Shown: positions 7,619 through 14,965, numbered from the stretch's first letter. The stretch is 64,000 bases of DNA from DASPPK01 sp964399235 (GCA_964399235.1 CAYNQC010000002.1:7599-71598); one strand, 5' to 3'. Made by a program: numbers and translations. Notes: generated by a model from the sequence alone, not told the origin.

Positions 7619-8574
7619 GATAATTTTTTCTCCTGTTTGCGGTTGTATTCGTGTTCGGCATGTGCCCGGTAGAATTCGATATCGCCACGCGGAAACTCCC
7701 CATTGGCACGATCGTCTGCCAGCAACATATCCAGGTCAGCGTCAACGTGAGCCTCTACAACGTCTCTCTCTGCCTTACCCGCAGGGTACTGGCTCCACAT
7801 CGCTTCCATGGCCGCAGCGACCGTCTCCGTGTCTCTGACGGGGTGTATGAGCTGCCTGGGCGGGGGTTCATTGGCCAAGCCCTTCCCTGGCATCCCCAGC
7901 AGCTTCCGGATCCGCCCCAGCTCCCGTTTAGCCACGCTATTGTCGCGGTTGGTGCGGGCCAGATGCTCGAGCACTTTGGTGACTCCATTCCCCAACCCAT
8001 TAGCGCCCGATAAACGTGGAGCCTGGCTAACTGCTGGCGCATCCATCAGGGTGGCCGCATAGGCATCAGGGATCCTGCCTGCGTCACGGGCAGCTATGAC
8101 CGCCGCAGCGCGGCCTACAGCATCTTCTCCCAGGCTGGCAGACCATTGGGTAGGCGTGCCCGCAGATCGGGCTACTTTGAGGTGCTTGGCATAGACCTCC
8201 TTGAAAGTCATCCGGGCAGCAGTCTCATTGCCTATCTCCATCAATGGCTCGGCAATTCCCCAGGCGGCGGCCATCTCGTCGGTCCAGCACACCGTGGCGG
8301 CATCGGTCTTTGGGATGAGCGCCCAGGCTTCCTCAACTCCAGGCCGGCCGTCCTTGCTTTGGATGATTCCAATGATGTCCCCTGGCTTGGGAGGGAAAGG
8401 GGCCTTTGCTGGGTCTTTCAGGTATTCCTTGAATGCGGCCATGATTTCATTGAATGGTATAGCCTCCAGCAGGGAGAGCCAGAAGTCTACTGTGTTTGGC
8501 TTGCATTCCTTGCCATAGGCATCCATGGTCGCGGTCAACAGATGGGTAAAGGAGTCGGTGTCTTGAACGTTCAT
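7615..8574 (-). CDS. Helicase-loader-like replication protein (lambda P position)
   Basis: 319 residues. The N-terminal third matches the pattern of phage replication proteins that follow an O-type initiator: FWLSLLEAIPFNEIMAAFKEYLKDPAKAPFPPKPGDIIGII, a four-helix unit with the ppp..P..Ii turn. The C-terminal half is helical and charged, ending in Lys-rich residues. It lies 14 bases after the O-like gene. The likely role is delivering host DnaB helicase to the phage origin; the assignment rests on order and the N-terminal pattern rather than a catalytic motif. Confidence 0.65.
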   Translation of the reverse strand: MNVQDTDSFTHLLTATMDAYGKECKPNTVDFWLSLLEAIPFNEIMAAFKEYLKDPAKAPFPPKPGDIIGIIQSKDGRPGVEEAWALIPKTDAATVCWTDEMAAAWGIAEPLMEIGNETAARMTFKEVYAKHLKVARSAGTPTQWSASLGEDAVGRAAAVIAARDAGRIPDAYAATLMDAPAVSQAPRLSGANGLGNGVTKVLEHLARTNRDNSVAKRELGRIRKLLGMPGKGLANEPPPRQLIHPVRDTETVAAAMEAMWSQYPAGKAERDVVEAHVDADLDMLLADDRANGEFPRGDIEFYRAHAEHEYNRKQEKKLS

Positions 8575-8588
8575 AATGATTCCCCTGG

Positions 8589-9611
8589 TTAATTTCTTTG
8601 CTCAAAAAATGGATTGATTACCTTTGAATCGGCTTCTTGCGCGGCCATCCTTGCGAGCATTCGGCGGTGCATCTCTGCCCTGGTTTCTGCCATCTGGGAT
8701 TCCTCACGCTGCGCCTTGGTTGGCCATAGGGCTGGCGGAGGAGAGGCTGGGACGAGCTGCTTGGAAACGACTGCCCACTCAAGGTTGAAATGCAAGTCCG
8801 GCCCAAAGAAGGTTGCCGCTTGCTTGACGAATTTCGTCCCAATCATCTTCTCGGCTTGGCAGTAAGCCAGATATCGCTTGGTTCCCTCCAAGAGGGCCTC
8901 TTCCTTGAACCCCTGATTGAGCCGTGCTTTCCATGCCTTCCATGCCGAGCGCTTGTTGTCGCTGGTGTGTCGCGTTGGATACACAACCCAGGCTTCCAAA
9001 AACATGGGCGAGAAGTCGAACTCACTCGTCTCGGCGTCCGCTTTAGCGGGCGGCGTGACAATATCTTTTTCCTTATCTTGTGCTTTTTCTTTCAGGCCAT
9101 CTAAATCTTTAAGACCGTCTATAGGAACAGGCTTCTTGCCGTTTAACGAAGTAGTTCTGTTTTCTGTTTCTGTTTCTGTATCTGTTTCTGTATCTGTATC
9201 TGTTTCTGTATCTGGGGCGTTTCTGAAACGTTTCAGAAGCGTTTCATCAGGCGCTTCATATAACCCATCAGATTGACCTAACCTATCTGATTTATCTCTG
9301 AATTTCTTAACCCGAGGGGTTGATGTGTCGCTTATAAATTGGCGCTTATTCCAAGAAAATATTTGCCAATTTTCATCAATTAATCCAGAAAAAATGAGCG
9401 TTTTTTTAACTTTTTCTGCCTTTTTTTCAGATAATCCGAGGGCTTTTAGCATCATTTTTTCTTTGACTGCCGGGGCCACATCCCGGTCGATTATCCCCGT
9501 ACACTTAGCGCAGAGTATTGCGATGAAGTGTCGTTGGTCCTCAAAGCTGAGGGCTTGCATAACGGGGTCAGTGGCGAATTCTGCGTGTAGGCGAAACCAG
9601 GGCTGGCTCAT
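8589..9611 (-). CDS. O-like replication initiator with an acidic Asp/Glu-Thr repeat linker
   Basis: 340 residues from ATG 9611, behind GGAGGGTGGTG. The N-terminal ~110 residues form a winged-helix-like domain (PWFRLHAEFATDPVMQALS...). A linker of alternating Asp/Glu-Thr (about residues 142-160) is encoded by a hexanucleotide-type microsatellite (9160-9215). The C-terminal ~110 residues (FLEAWVVYPTRHTSDNKRSAWKAWKARL) resemble the C-terminal part of phage replication O proteins. The iteron-like array immediately upstream (9692-9806) is a plausible binding site. An alternative ATG at 9641 would add 10 residues. Confidence 0.72.
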   Translation of the reverse strand: MSQPWFRLHAEFATDPVMQALSFEDQRHFIAILCAKCTGIIDRDVAPAVKEKMMLKALGLSEKKAEKVKKTLIFSGLIDENWQIFSWNKRQFISDTSTPRVKKFRDKSDRLGQSDGLYEAPDETLLKRFRNAPDTETDTDTETDTETETENRTTSLNGKKPVPIDGLKDLDGLKEKAQDKEKDIVTPPAKADAETSEFDFSPMFLEAWVVYPTRHTSDNKRSAWKAWKARLNQGFKEEALLEGTKRYLAYCQAEKMIGTKFVKQAATFFGPDLHFNLEWAVVSKQLVPASPPPALWPTKAQREESQMAETRAEMHRRMLARMAAQEADSKVINPFFEQRN

Positions 9612-9691
9612 GACACCACCCTCCGACTGTTCTTTTGCCATTGGTGGTCAGCCCTCTGAGCTGTTGGTGGATTGACTTTACTGCGTGTTTT

Positions 9692-9806
9692 AGATATCAT
9701 TGATATGCGTCCCTTGTTCATGGAATGATTTGCGCCTCCGGTCATGGATATGCCCTTTCGGTCATTGATTGATTTGCACCTTCGGTCATTGATTGATTGC
9801 ACCTCT
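9692..9806 (-). repeat. Iteron-like array of about five ~22-bp direct repeats
   Basis: Read on the minus strand, five degenerate units follow the pattern AGGTGCAAATCAATCAATGACC. Two units (9757-9805) are nearly identical, the others drift. Each unit contains an AGG-type ribosome-site-like run and an ATG 9-11 bases later. The array lies just upstream of the replication initiator. It could be the origin iterons, an operator, or a translational decoy. Confidence 0.6.
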
Positions 9807-9840
9807 GTTTTTGGCTGGACTTGCTCTCTACTGTGGACAT
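9742..9840 (-). CDS. Possible 32-residue leader peptide through the repeats
   Basis: ATG 9840 has GGAGACGACCTA in front and opens 32 codons; because the repeats are near 24 bases the peptide repeats itself (NQSMTE twice). It may be a leader peptide for the replication operon, or only a by-product of the DNA repeats. No family. Confidence 0.3.
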   Translation of the reverse strand: MSTVESKSSQKQRCNQSMTEGANQSMTERAYP

Positions 9841-9869
9841 TAGGTCGTCTCCGTTGTGTGTTGGGTTTG

Positions 9870-9890
9870 GGCAGGTCTGGTTAACCTGCC
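9870..9890. promoter_or_regulatory. Inverted repeat, candidate operator
   Basis: Perfect 7-bp arms GGCAGGT and ACCTGCC are separated by 7 bases. It lies between the leftward replication genes and the + terminator. The size fits a dimeric repressor site or a short RNA hairpin; neither is proven. Confidence 0.4.
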
Positions 9891-9916
9891 GGTTCAGTGT
9901 TTCCTAGGTTGTTGAG

Positions 9917-9948
9917 TGCCCGTCAATCCGTTGATGGGCATTTTTTTT
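9917..9948 (+). terminator. Rho-independent terminator, + strand
   Basis: A 10-bp stem (TGCCCGTCAA with TTGATGGGCA, one G-U pair), TCCG loop, then eight T. Strong intrinsic terminator for rightward transcription, although no rightward gene is seen just upstream. It would end a short RNA antisense to the leader of the replication operon. Confidence 0.85.
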
Positions 9949-9970
9949 GCCTCCTGGCAGGCTTCCAGCC

Positions 9971-10014
9971 AAAAAAAGCCCCACCCAGACTGAACTGGTC
10001 AACCTGAGCGGGGC
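9971..10014 (-). terminator. Rho-independent terminator, - strand
   Basis: Read leftward, an 11-bp stem (10014-10004 pairs with 9988-9978, with G-U pairs) is followed by seven T. It lies downstream of the small repressor gene and would end its transcript before the replication region. Confidence 0.75.
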
Positions 10015-10030
10015 CGTCCCCACAACTGGT

Positions 10031-10127
10031 GCCCCCTTGAGGCGTAAGGAGATACCTCTGGGGGCGTCCTGAACTTGGGTTTTTTGATGCTAGCCTGCGC
10101 TAGCTGAGTGATGCCGGGGAACCCAAG
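10031..10127. repeat. Cluster of nested inverted repeats
   Basis: Three structures in 97 bases: GCCCCC..GGGGGC (10031-10064); an outer 8-bp pair CTTGGGTT/AACCCAAG (10074-10081 with 10120-10127); and inside it GCTAGC-CTGC-GCTAGC (10089-10104), itself made of palindromic hexamers. No T-run follows, so these are not simple terminators. They may be protein-binding sites or a structured RNA at the 3' side of the repressor gene. Confidence 0.5.
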
Positions 10128-10154
10128 CCTTCCGATATACCCCTTCCCGCACTA

Positions 10155-10364
10155 CTAAAACCCTTTCCTTGGCTGCCTGATGGCTGCCTGAAAGCTCCCT
10201 CTCGTAAGAATATGGAGTTGATACTGCCGCGCCTCGGGAATGATACCGCCCCATTGAGACACAGCCGCTCTTGAAATTCCTAGCACGCGGGCAAGGGATG
10301 ACTGGGAGTTAATCCGCTGCCCCTTGATGATCGGCCGCTGTTTGATTAAATCTTTGACTTTCAT
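10155..10364 (-). CDS. Small Cro/CI-type HTH repressor
   Basis: 69 residues from ATG 10364. An HTH is clear: INSQSSLARVLGISRAAVSQWG (helix 2-turn-helix 3), as in Cro-family DNA-binding proteins. There is no C-terminal cleavage/oligomerisation domain of CI type. The ATG lies only 6 bases downstream of a TATACA -10 box, so the mRNA is probably leaderless. It sits at the divergent promoter region that drives the rightward early operon and likely represses it. A longer in-frame start at 10412 would read back through the promoters. Confidence 0.8.
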   Translation of the reverse strand: MKVKDLIKQRPIIKGQRINSQSSLARVLGISRAAVSQWGGIIPEARQYQLHILTRGSFQAAIRQPRKGF

Positions 10365-10370
10365 GATTGC

Positions 10371-10399
10371 TGTATAGCACGATTCGAAATTAATGTAAA
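10371..10399 (-). promoter_or_regulatory. Leftward sigma70-type promoter for the repressor
   Basis: Read leftward: -35 TTTACA (10399-10394), 17-bp spacer, -10 TATACA (10376-10371). The expected start of transcription falls on or next to the A of the repressor ATG at 10364. Confidence 0.75.
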
Positions 10400-10405
10400 G
10401 TGTCG

Positions 10406-10433
10406 TTGACAAGCGTGATAATCATGATACAGT
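10406..10433 (+). promoter_or_regulatory. Rightward early promoter
   Basis: -35 TTGACA (10406-10411), 16-bp spacer, -10 TACAGT (10428-10433). It faces the early recombination operon and is back-to-back with the repressor promoter, with about 6 bp between the two -35 boxes. Imperfect dyads in the shared region (TGATAATCATGAT) may be operators. Confidence 0.65.
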
Positions 10434-10472
10434 CCTTCTGCATTATCAATAACTTTTTCAAGGCGGCGCTTC

Positions 10473-10805
10473 ATGAATATTTTTATCTGCTCCTCGTTCT
10501 CGCTGCTGTCGCTGGATCGGGACAGTCAGGGCAACCCTCCATGGGCACTATCGCCCTGCCGGAGCCCGTACCCGATCTGTAATCCTGCAAGGTGGGTTGC
10601 CCAGCACTGGCCGGCAATACTCACATCATACGTCGTGGATACGGACATCGCTAAGCATATGAGTGACGTCTTGGGCGTGATAGTTCTGGTCGCCCCCCCG
10701 ACCCGCAAACTGAAGCTCCCCCCACTCACTATAGCTGAAGATACCGAGACCCTGGCGCTGATCGGAATCCTGGTTGGTGATGACTTTGAGTGGTGGGCGA
10801 TGTGA
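10473..10805 (+). CDS. Hypothetical first early protein
   Basis: 110 residues, first rightward gene after the early promoter, start preceded by AAGGCGG. A Ser-rich N-terminus is followed by PPTRKLKLPPLTIAEDTETLALIGILVGDDFEWW. The stop overlaps the next start (ATGTGA). An overlapping frame (10400-10582) looks less like protein. Function unknown. Confidence 0.5.
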   Translation: MNIFICSSFSLLSLDRDSQGNPPWALSPCRSPYPICNPARWVAQHWPAILTSYVVDTDIAKHMSDVLGVIVLVAPPTRKLKLPPLTIAEDTETLALIGILVGDDFEWWAM

Positions 10806-10981
10806 CCCCGGAGATTATGGGCGCGGCCGTACACATGGCCAGGATACATGCGGATTTCTTCCGCGATCGGGGGGATCTGGTGCTGGAGGCTGAGTGGCGC
10901 TCCACCGAGCGTTACTGGCGGGCCAAGTTGGTGGTGGTGGTGTATCAGCGGCGGATAGCGAATCGGAGGACACAGCAATGA
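10802..10981 (+). CDS. Small hypothetical early protein
   Basis: 59 residues from a GTG that overlaps the previous stop (ATG at 10790 is the alternative). Helical, basic C-terminus (YQRRIANRRTQQ), with HMARIHADFFRDRGDLVLEAEWRS in the middle. The stop overlaps the following ATG as ATGA. No family recognised. Confidence 0.55.
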   Translation: MTPEIMGAAVHMARIHADFFRDRGDLVLEAEWRSTERYWRAKLVVVVYQRRIANRRTQQ

Positions 10982-11202
10982 GTATCCTTGAAAGCAGCGT
11001 AGTACTGTTGGGGCCATCGGGTGGGAGTATCGAGATCTTCTACCGGCGCCATGAGGATGCCAGTATCGAGTTGGTCTCGGTCATGATCGGTTGCGAGGTG
11101 ACTCGCCTGGATGCGCTACCCATGCTGGATGCCGGGCTTGTCGAGAGAGTCAGGCAGTGGGTAGAGGAGAGGGTTGCTGAGAATTTGGGGGGGCTCGCGT
11201 GA
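10978..11202 (+). CDS. Small hypothetical early protein
   Basis: 74 residues starting at the ATGA overlap. Beta-rich N-terminus (SVVLLGPSGGSIEIFYRR), helical C-terminus. Its stop overlaps the exonuclease start. It belongs to the recombination operon by position only. Confidence 0.6.
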   Translation: MSILESSVVLLGPSGGSIEIFYRRHEDASIELVSVMIGCEVTRLDALPMLDAGLVERVRQWVEERVAENLGGLA

Positions 11203-11972
11203 TCATCTATGACCTGCCATCAGAAGACTATTTCCGGCTCCCGGCGCTCTCGCAAAGCGGGCTGAAGGCGCTGATGAAGTCCCCCGCCCACTACCACTGG
11301 GCCTCCAGGCATCCCAACGAAAACAGTAGTACGCCTGCCAAAACGCAAGGACGTGATTTGCATTGTGCGATTCTGGAGCCAGAGCGTTTCCTGCGAACCT
11401 ACGCAAGAGGCCCAAATGTATCCAAAAGTACGCTGTTATGGAAAAACGAGTGTGCAAATACTGATAAAATATTACTCAAACCGGATGAGTACGATTTATG
11501 CATGTACATTAATGATAGTATCCAAAAGAACTACTCAGCCAGGGAATTGCTGGGCTCTCCACTGGATACGGAGGTCACCGCGACCTGGGATTACAGGGGG
11601 GTACCCTGCCGGGGGCGGGCGGATGCGAAGCTCAGGGACTTGGGGGTACTGCTTGATTTGAAGAGCGCCCAGGATGCCTGTAAGCGAGAGGCTGCCCGCT
11701 CCATCAAGCGGTACCGGTACCACTGGCAGGCTGCCTGGTATCTCGATGGATTCAACTGGGCAGGGCCGGAAAGGGAGATCGAGCAGTTCGTGTTTATCTT
11801 TTTTGAGAAGCTGCCGCCTCACGGGGTGGGAGTTTATGAGCTGTCGGGGGAGATCCTTGACGAGGGCCGCCGGCGGCGCGAAGAGGGGCTGGACCTGTAC
11901 TTAGCCTGTAAGGAGACCGGGGTATGGCCAGCCTACAGTGAATATCTTGAAATGATTGAGGTGCTCGAATGA
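11199..11972 (+). CDS. RecE-like PD-(D/E)XK exonuclease
   Basis: 257 residues of the phage exonuclease family related to the RecE C-terminal domain and YqaJ-type nucleases. N-terminal LSQSGLKALMKSPAHYHWA is the family hallmark; the catalytic core is visible as RGRADAKL, then LLDLKSAQDA (the D...E/DxK element) and later YHWQAAWYLDGF (QxxxY helix). It would resect 5' ends of double-stranded DNA to produce 3' single strands for the RecT protein encoded next, whose start overlaps its stop. The frame begins in a GTGATC overlap after the previous gene. Confidence 0.88.
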   Translation: MIIYDLPSEDYFRLPALSQSGLKALMKSPAHYHWASRHPNENSSTPAKTQGRDLHCAILEPERFLRTYARGPNVSKSTLLWKNECANTDKILLKPDEYDLCMYINDSIQKNYSARELLGSPLDTEVTATWDYRGVPCRGRADAKLRDLGVLLDLKSAQDACKREAARSIKRYRYHWQAAWYLDGFNWAGPEREIEQFVFIFFEKLPPHGVGVYELSGEILDEGRRRREEGLDLYLACKETGVWPAYSEYLEMIEVLE

Positions 11973-12790
11973 GTCAGCTAGACAACATCAGATCGGATAG
12001 GACGCTAGTCATTTTCAATAAGATTGAAAAGAACGCCAAGGAATTGGCCAACGCCAGTCCACGCTTTGCCGCCGAGGCGGGGCGCATAGCCAGGATTGCC
12101 AAGAACGCGGTCAGGAGCAATATGCAATTAGCGGACTGCGAGCTGCAGTCGGTGCTTGCTTCGGTAGCCGTCGCTGCCCAGATGGGGTTGGAGATTAATG
12201 TCAACGGGCAGGCATATCTGGTCCCCTACAAGGGGCGCTGCACACTGATTCCTGGCTGGAAGGGGTTGCTCTCGCTGGTGGGTAGGACCGGGCAGGCGGT
12301 CGCCTGGACTGGGGTGGTGCGGGATGGCGAGACCTGCGTCTACAGCCGGGGTAGCGATCCAAAAATAGAGATTTTCGGGGAGGCCCCGGATGACGCCGAG
12401 ATTAATGCTTATTATGCGGTCGGGCGAGTTCGTGACCTGCAGTGGCCAATCGTCGAGAAGTGGTCGGCAGAGAAATGCATTGCCCACAGAAATCGTTATA
12501 ACAAAGTTGGTGCAAGACATTACTCGTACCAGCACTTTGAGATGTATGCCAGAAAAGTGGTGCTGCTTCAGGTGCTTAAGTATTTACCCAGCTCTACAGA
12601 GCTGACCATCATGAGCAATCTTGAGTATGCAGCCCAGGCCGGCAAGCAGGATCTAAATTTCAGCAATATCGATGATGTGCTGGATGGTTCTTTTGATGTC
12701 ACTGAAGATGAGGCTGCCCCTGAAGAGGCCGCGACGGATGAGGCTCCAAGTGAGGCTCAAGGAAGCGCCCCTTTCGGGACCGTGGGTTGA
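11969..12790 (+). CDS. recT: RecT-family single-strand annealing protein
   Basis: 273 residues. Family features include CELQSVLASVAVAAQMGLEIN, GQAYLVPYKGRCTLIPGWKGL and the EKWSAEKCIAHRNRYNK region; the C-terminal ~40 residues are acidic and probably disordered, as in other RecT proteins. It binds the single strands made by the upstream exonuclease and anneals them, giving phage recombination independent of RecA. The 4-base overlap with the exonuclease gene supports coupled synthesis of the pair. Confidence 0.93.
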   Translation: MSQLDNIRSDRTLVIFNKIEKNAKELANASPRFAAEAGRIARIAKNAVRSNMQLADCELQSVLASVAVAAQMGLEINVNGQAYLVPYKGRCTLIPGWKGLLSLVGRTGQAVAWTGVVRDGETCVYSRGSDPKIEIFGEAPDDAEINAYYAVGRVRDLQWPIVEKWSAEKCIAHRNRYNKVGARHYSYQHFEMYARKVVLLQVLKYLPSSTELTIMSNLEYAAQAGKQDLNFSNIDDVLDGSFDVTEDEAAPEEAATDEAPSEAQGSAPFGTVG

Positions 12791-12940
12791 GAGAGTCTTA
12801 CGGGTAAGGATGGGCATGGCAAGCCGTGGCGGGGGCTGGGCGGGTCGGGTTAGGTAGGTTTGGGCGGGGCGTGGTGGGGCCGGGTAGTCCAAGGTGCGGG
12901 ACGGTCTGGGATGGGTTGGCAAGGCTAGGCGAGGCGAGGG
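12791..12940 (+). repeat. G-rich pentamer-like spacer 1
   Basis: About 150 bases on the coding strand are built from GG-start units every 4-6 bases (GGCATGGCAAGCCGTGGCGG and similar), with very little C except in GGC. The spacer ends in GAGGGCTTTATG, where GAGG serves as ribosome site for the next gene. No stable ORF product is supported. Confidence 0.85.
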
Positions 12941-12944
12941 CTTT

Positions 12945-13220
12945 ATGAGCGAACAAGTACAGATTTATTCGAGATCGGAGCTGACGGCCGAGGAAAAGTT
13001 GGCCCAAACAGTGAGTGCGCTTAGGCGCTTGGAGCGATGGGCACAGGCATATCCAGTGAGCGTGTTCCCGGAACCAGATATGGAGCGGGTCCATCAGGTC
13101 TTGAAGGATGCCGGCATGGGATTGGATGGTGTTTCTGCGTATGTGATCAGGTACGTCCTGAGCGAGGTTCAGGATATCGTAAATGGCGGACTAAGAGGAA
13201 TTGACGACGATGATGACTGA
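12945..13220 (+). CDS. Small hypothetical early protein
   Basis: 91 residues from ATG 12945, with GAGGGCTTT just upstream supplied by the G-rich spacer. Helical, ends in five Asp. Contains LTAEEKLAQTVSALRRLERWAQ. Its stop overlaps the next gene. No family recognised. Confidence 0.65.
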   Translation: MSEQVQIYSRSELTAEEKLAQTVSALRRLERWAQAYPVSVFPEPDMERVHQVLKDAGMGLDGVSAYVIRYVLSEVQDIVNGGLRGIDDDDD

Positions 13221-13497
13221 AGACGAGATTCGTGCGGATGAGCGAGCGAACTGCATAGCGTTGATAGGTATGTTTGATGACTTGCCCGGTCCAATTCCTC
13301 CCCCTATCCACGCAATCATCAGTGCGAGCCCGGAAGCGGCAGAGATGTTCTCTAGGTCGCTAGTGCTGTTCACAAAAATAAAGGTGATCGCCATGTTGCG
13401 CGGGATCAACCCAGACGAGGAGCTATCCGATACGGATAAGGCGATTCTGGTGAGTGACCTGGCGATGCACGACCCGAGGCGCGCGAGGAGTCATTGA
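13210..13497 (+). CDS. Small hypothetical early protein
   Basis: 95 residues from ATG 13210 (ATG 13213 equally possible), overlapping the previous stop. Helical, with EIRADERANCIALIGMFDDL, then a Pro-rich turn (PGPIPPPIHAII). No known domain. It continues the operon downstream of recT. Confidence 0.6.
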   Translation: MMTEDEIRADERANCIALIGMFDDLPGPIPPPIHAIISASPEAAEMFSRSLVLFTKIKVIAMLRGINPDEELSDTDKAILVSDLAMHDPRRARSH

Positions 13498-13498
13498 T

Positions 13499-13924
13499 AT
13501 GGATCTACAGATTCCGGTTGATGAGCATCCTGATGAGATGATTACCCCAGCAGAGGCCATGCTGATGATGATGGCAAACAAGTACACGGTGGGGCCGGAC
13601 ATGGACCAGACTACCGAGACCATCACTTTTCTGGATGGCGCTGAGGCCACTATAACGGCCCACACCTTCATCTGGGATCTGCCCGGCAGGGCAGCCACCG
13701 AGACGTCTCAGCAGCTCCTGTCGGTGGCCTGGAACGTGATTAGCGAAGCATGGCCGCCCGGGTCTTATCTGAGGTGGCGGATGCGGCCGGTGTTTGAGGA
13801 GAAATACAACGAAGAGGATCAGTTGTGGATGTGCCGGCTGCGGATGCGAATAGGGGCATTCTGCCTGCCTTTTCTGGACAATGATTCTGACTCGGAAAGC
13901 TTACCGGAAAGATTGAATAGTTAA
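13499..13924 (+). CDS. Hypothetical early protein
   Basis: 141 residues from ATG 13499, preceded by GAGGAG. Mixed alpha/beta; segments TETITFLDGAEATITAHTFI and SYLRWRMRPVFEEKYN. The C-terminus is Ser/Asp-rich. No family recognised. Confidence 0.65.
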   Translation: MDLQIPVDEHPDEMITPAEAMLMMMANKYTVGPDMDQTTETITFLDGAEATITAHTFIWDLPGRAATETSQQLLSVAWNVISEAWPPGSYLRWRMRPVFEEKYNEEDQLWMCRLRMRIGAFCLPFLDNDSDSESLPERLNS

Positions 13925-13995
13925 TGGAGTGGGGTGGTGCGCGAAGCCAAGGGCTGGCGAGGCATGGGATGGCGAGGCGTGGAAGGGCTGGGTTT
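13925..13995 (+). repeat. G-rich pentamer-like spacer 2
   Basis: About 70 bases of GG-unit sequence (GGCGAGGCATGGGATGGCGA) directly after the stop of the preceding gene, followed by a short AT-rich leader to ATG 14029. Same family as the spacer after recT. Confidence 0.8.
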
Positions 13996-14028
13996 TTATT
14001 TGTTTTCAATAACTTAGAGGTTACTATC

Positions 14029-14965
14029 ATGGCTAAAAAGGCGGAACGAGTAATTACGAACGACGGGATGGAGAGTCTCGGCGGGGTCTCAAATGATGCG
14101 GAAGTGGAGTATGCGGCGGCAATACCCTATGTAGTGGAAGTCACCATCCAGGGCGATGCCCCTCTACTCTTTCATCGCTGGAGTTGTGATGCGGTGGAGG
14201 CGAAAAGCAAGGCTGCTAAAAACAGCGCTGTCAAAAAATCCGATAACGTCGAGAGTTAAACTATGGCTCTCGTAAAACTTTCCCTGATCAATGGGGAATA
14301 GCCCAACTACATAATACCGAGTCATAGAGGCTCAATGTTATAGTAAGTGGCCAACCCTCAACAAGCAGGTGGAAGACATGATTTCCGATTAGGGGTTGTG
14401 CCTCGACCGCCAGCAGTTGCAGAGACTAAGTGGGAAAGCTCTCACCGGCACCAAAAGTTAGTGAGGGAAGCGATAGTCCGACCTGTGCAGGAATGCGCAG
14501 AGATTGGCAGAAATGACCAATCCACCCCGAGCCAGGGGGAGTAACAACGTGTACGTTTATAGATGTGCCAATGGGAACCTCGGTCTTCCAGGTGAGTATT
14601 GCCGGATGAGTCTGATTGGTGCTGCCAAGTACCGTCAGGATCCCCGCAGCCCTCGCAAGTCGGCGATGGACCTATTCAAGGCTGGGGTTATCAGCTTGAC
14701 CGAGCTGGCCGATCTGGGCCAGAACGATTGGGACTACCTGGACCGCCGTCGGGTGATGGTGCAACGCTCGGGTATTACTCGGGTACGTCCAGCGCTGGAG
14801 ACTGGGTGGAAGGCGACGTTTAAGTTACAAATTCAATTACCGGAATACATTAACGCATCTTTCCTGCGGTCGGTGATTCAGGATGGTGGAAAGTTGATCG
14901 GGCTGGCTGATTTTAGACCCAGCTACGGACGGTATTCTATCATCAATTTCAGTGAGTTAGGTTGA
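14029..14965 (+). CDS. Hypothetical protein gene split by a group I intron (join 14029-14256, 14552-14965)
   Basis: Exon 1 (76 codons from ATG 14029, RBS AGAGG) ends ...SDNVES at a T; exon 2 resumes YVYRCANGNLG and gives 137 more residues, 213 in total. Unspliced, exon 1 reads straight into a TAA. Joined in frame, the product is one continuous alpha/beta protein with a PYVVEVTIQGDAPLLFHRW strand pair, a LGLPGEYCRMSLIGAAKYRQDPRSP core and a basic RSPRKSAMDL helix. I recall phage proteins of similar make-up without a known role. An annotator working without splicing would call two truncated genes here. Confidence 0.8.
14257..14551 (+). ncRNA. Compact group I self-splicing intron, no ORF
   Basis: 295 bases. 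P1: exon end CGAGAGT pairs with GCTCTCG (14266-14272) leaving the required U-G pair at the 5' splice site. Core: GAGACTA (14422-14428) and ATAGTCC (14473-14479) are the conserved R and S elements, giving P7 GACTA/TAGTC; P8 is CTCAC (14441-14445) with GTGAG (14461-14465). P9 is a 7-bp stem 14483-14489/14494-14500 with a GGAA tetraloop, followed by a further stem 14502-14507/14517-14522. The intron ends in G (14551). No homing endonuclease is encoded. P10 is not obvious. Confidence 0.88.

Noticed and set aside
8917..9276. 119-codon + frame with a Ser-Val repeat opposite the initiator gene
   Set aside because: The repeat is only the complement of the Asp/Glu-Thr microsatellite; no ribosome site.
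10400..10582. 60-codon + frame over the early promoter
   Set aside because: It begins inside the -35/-10 region and would be upstream of the likely transcription start; the frame from 10473 is more protein-like.
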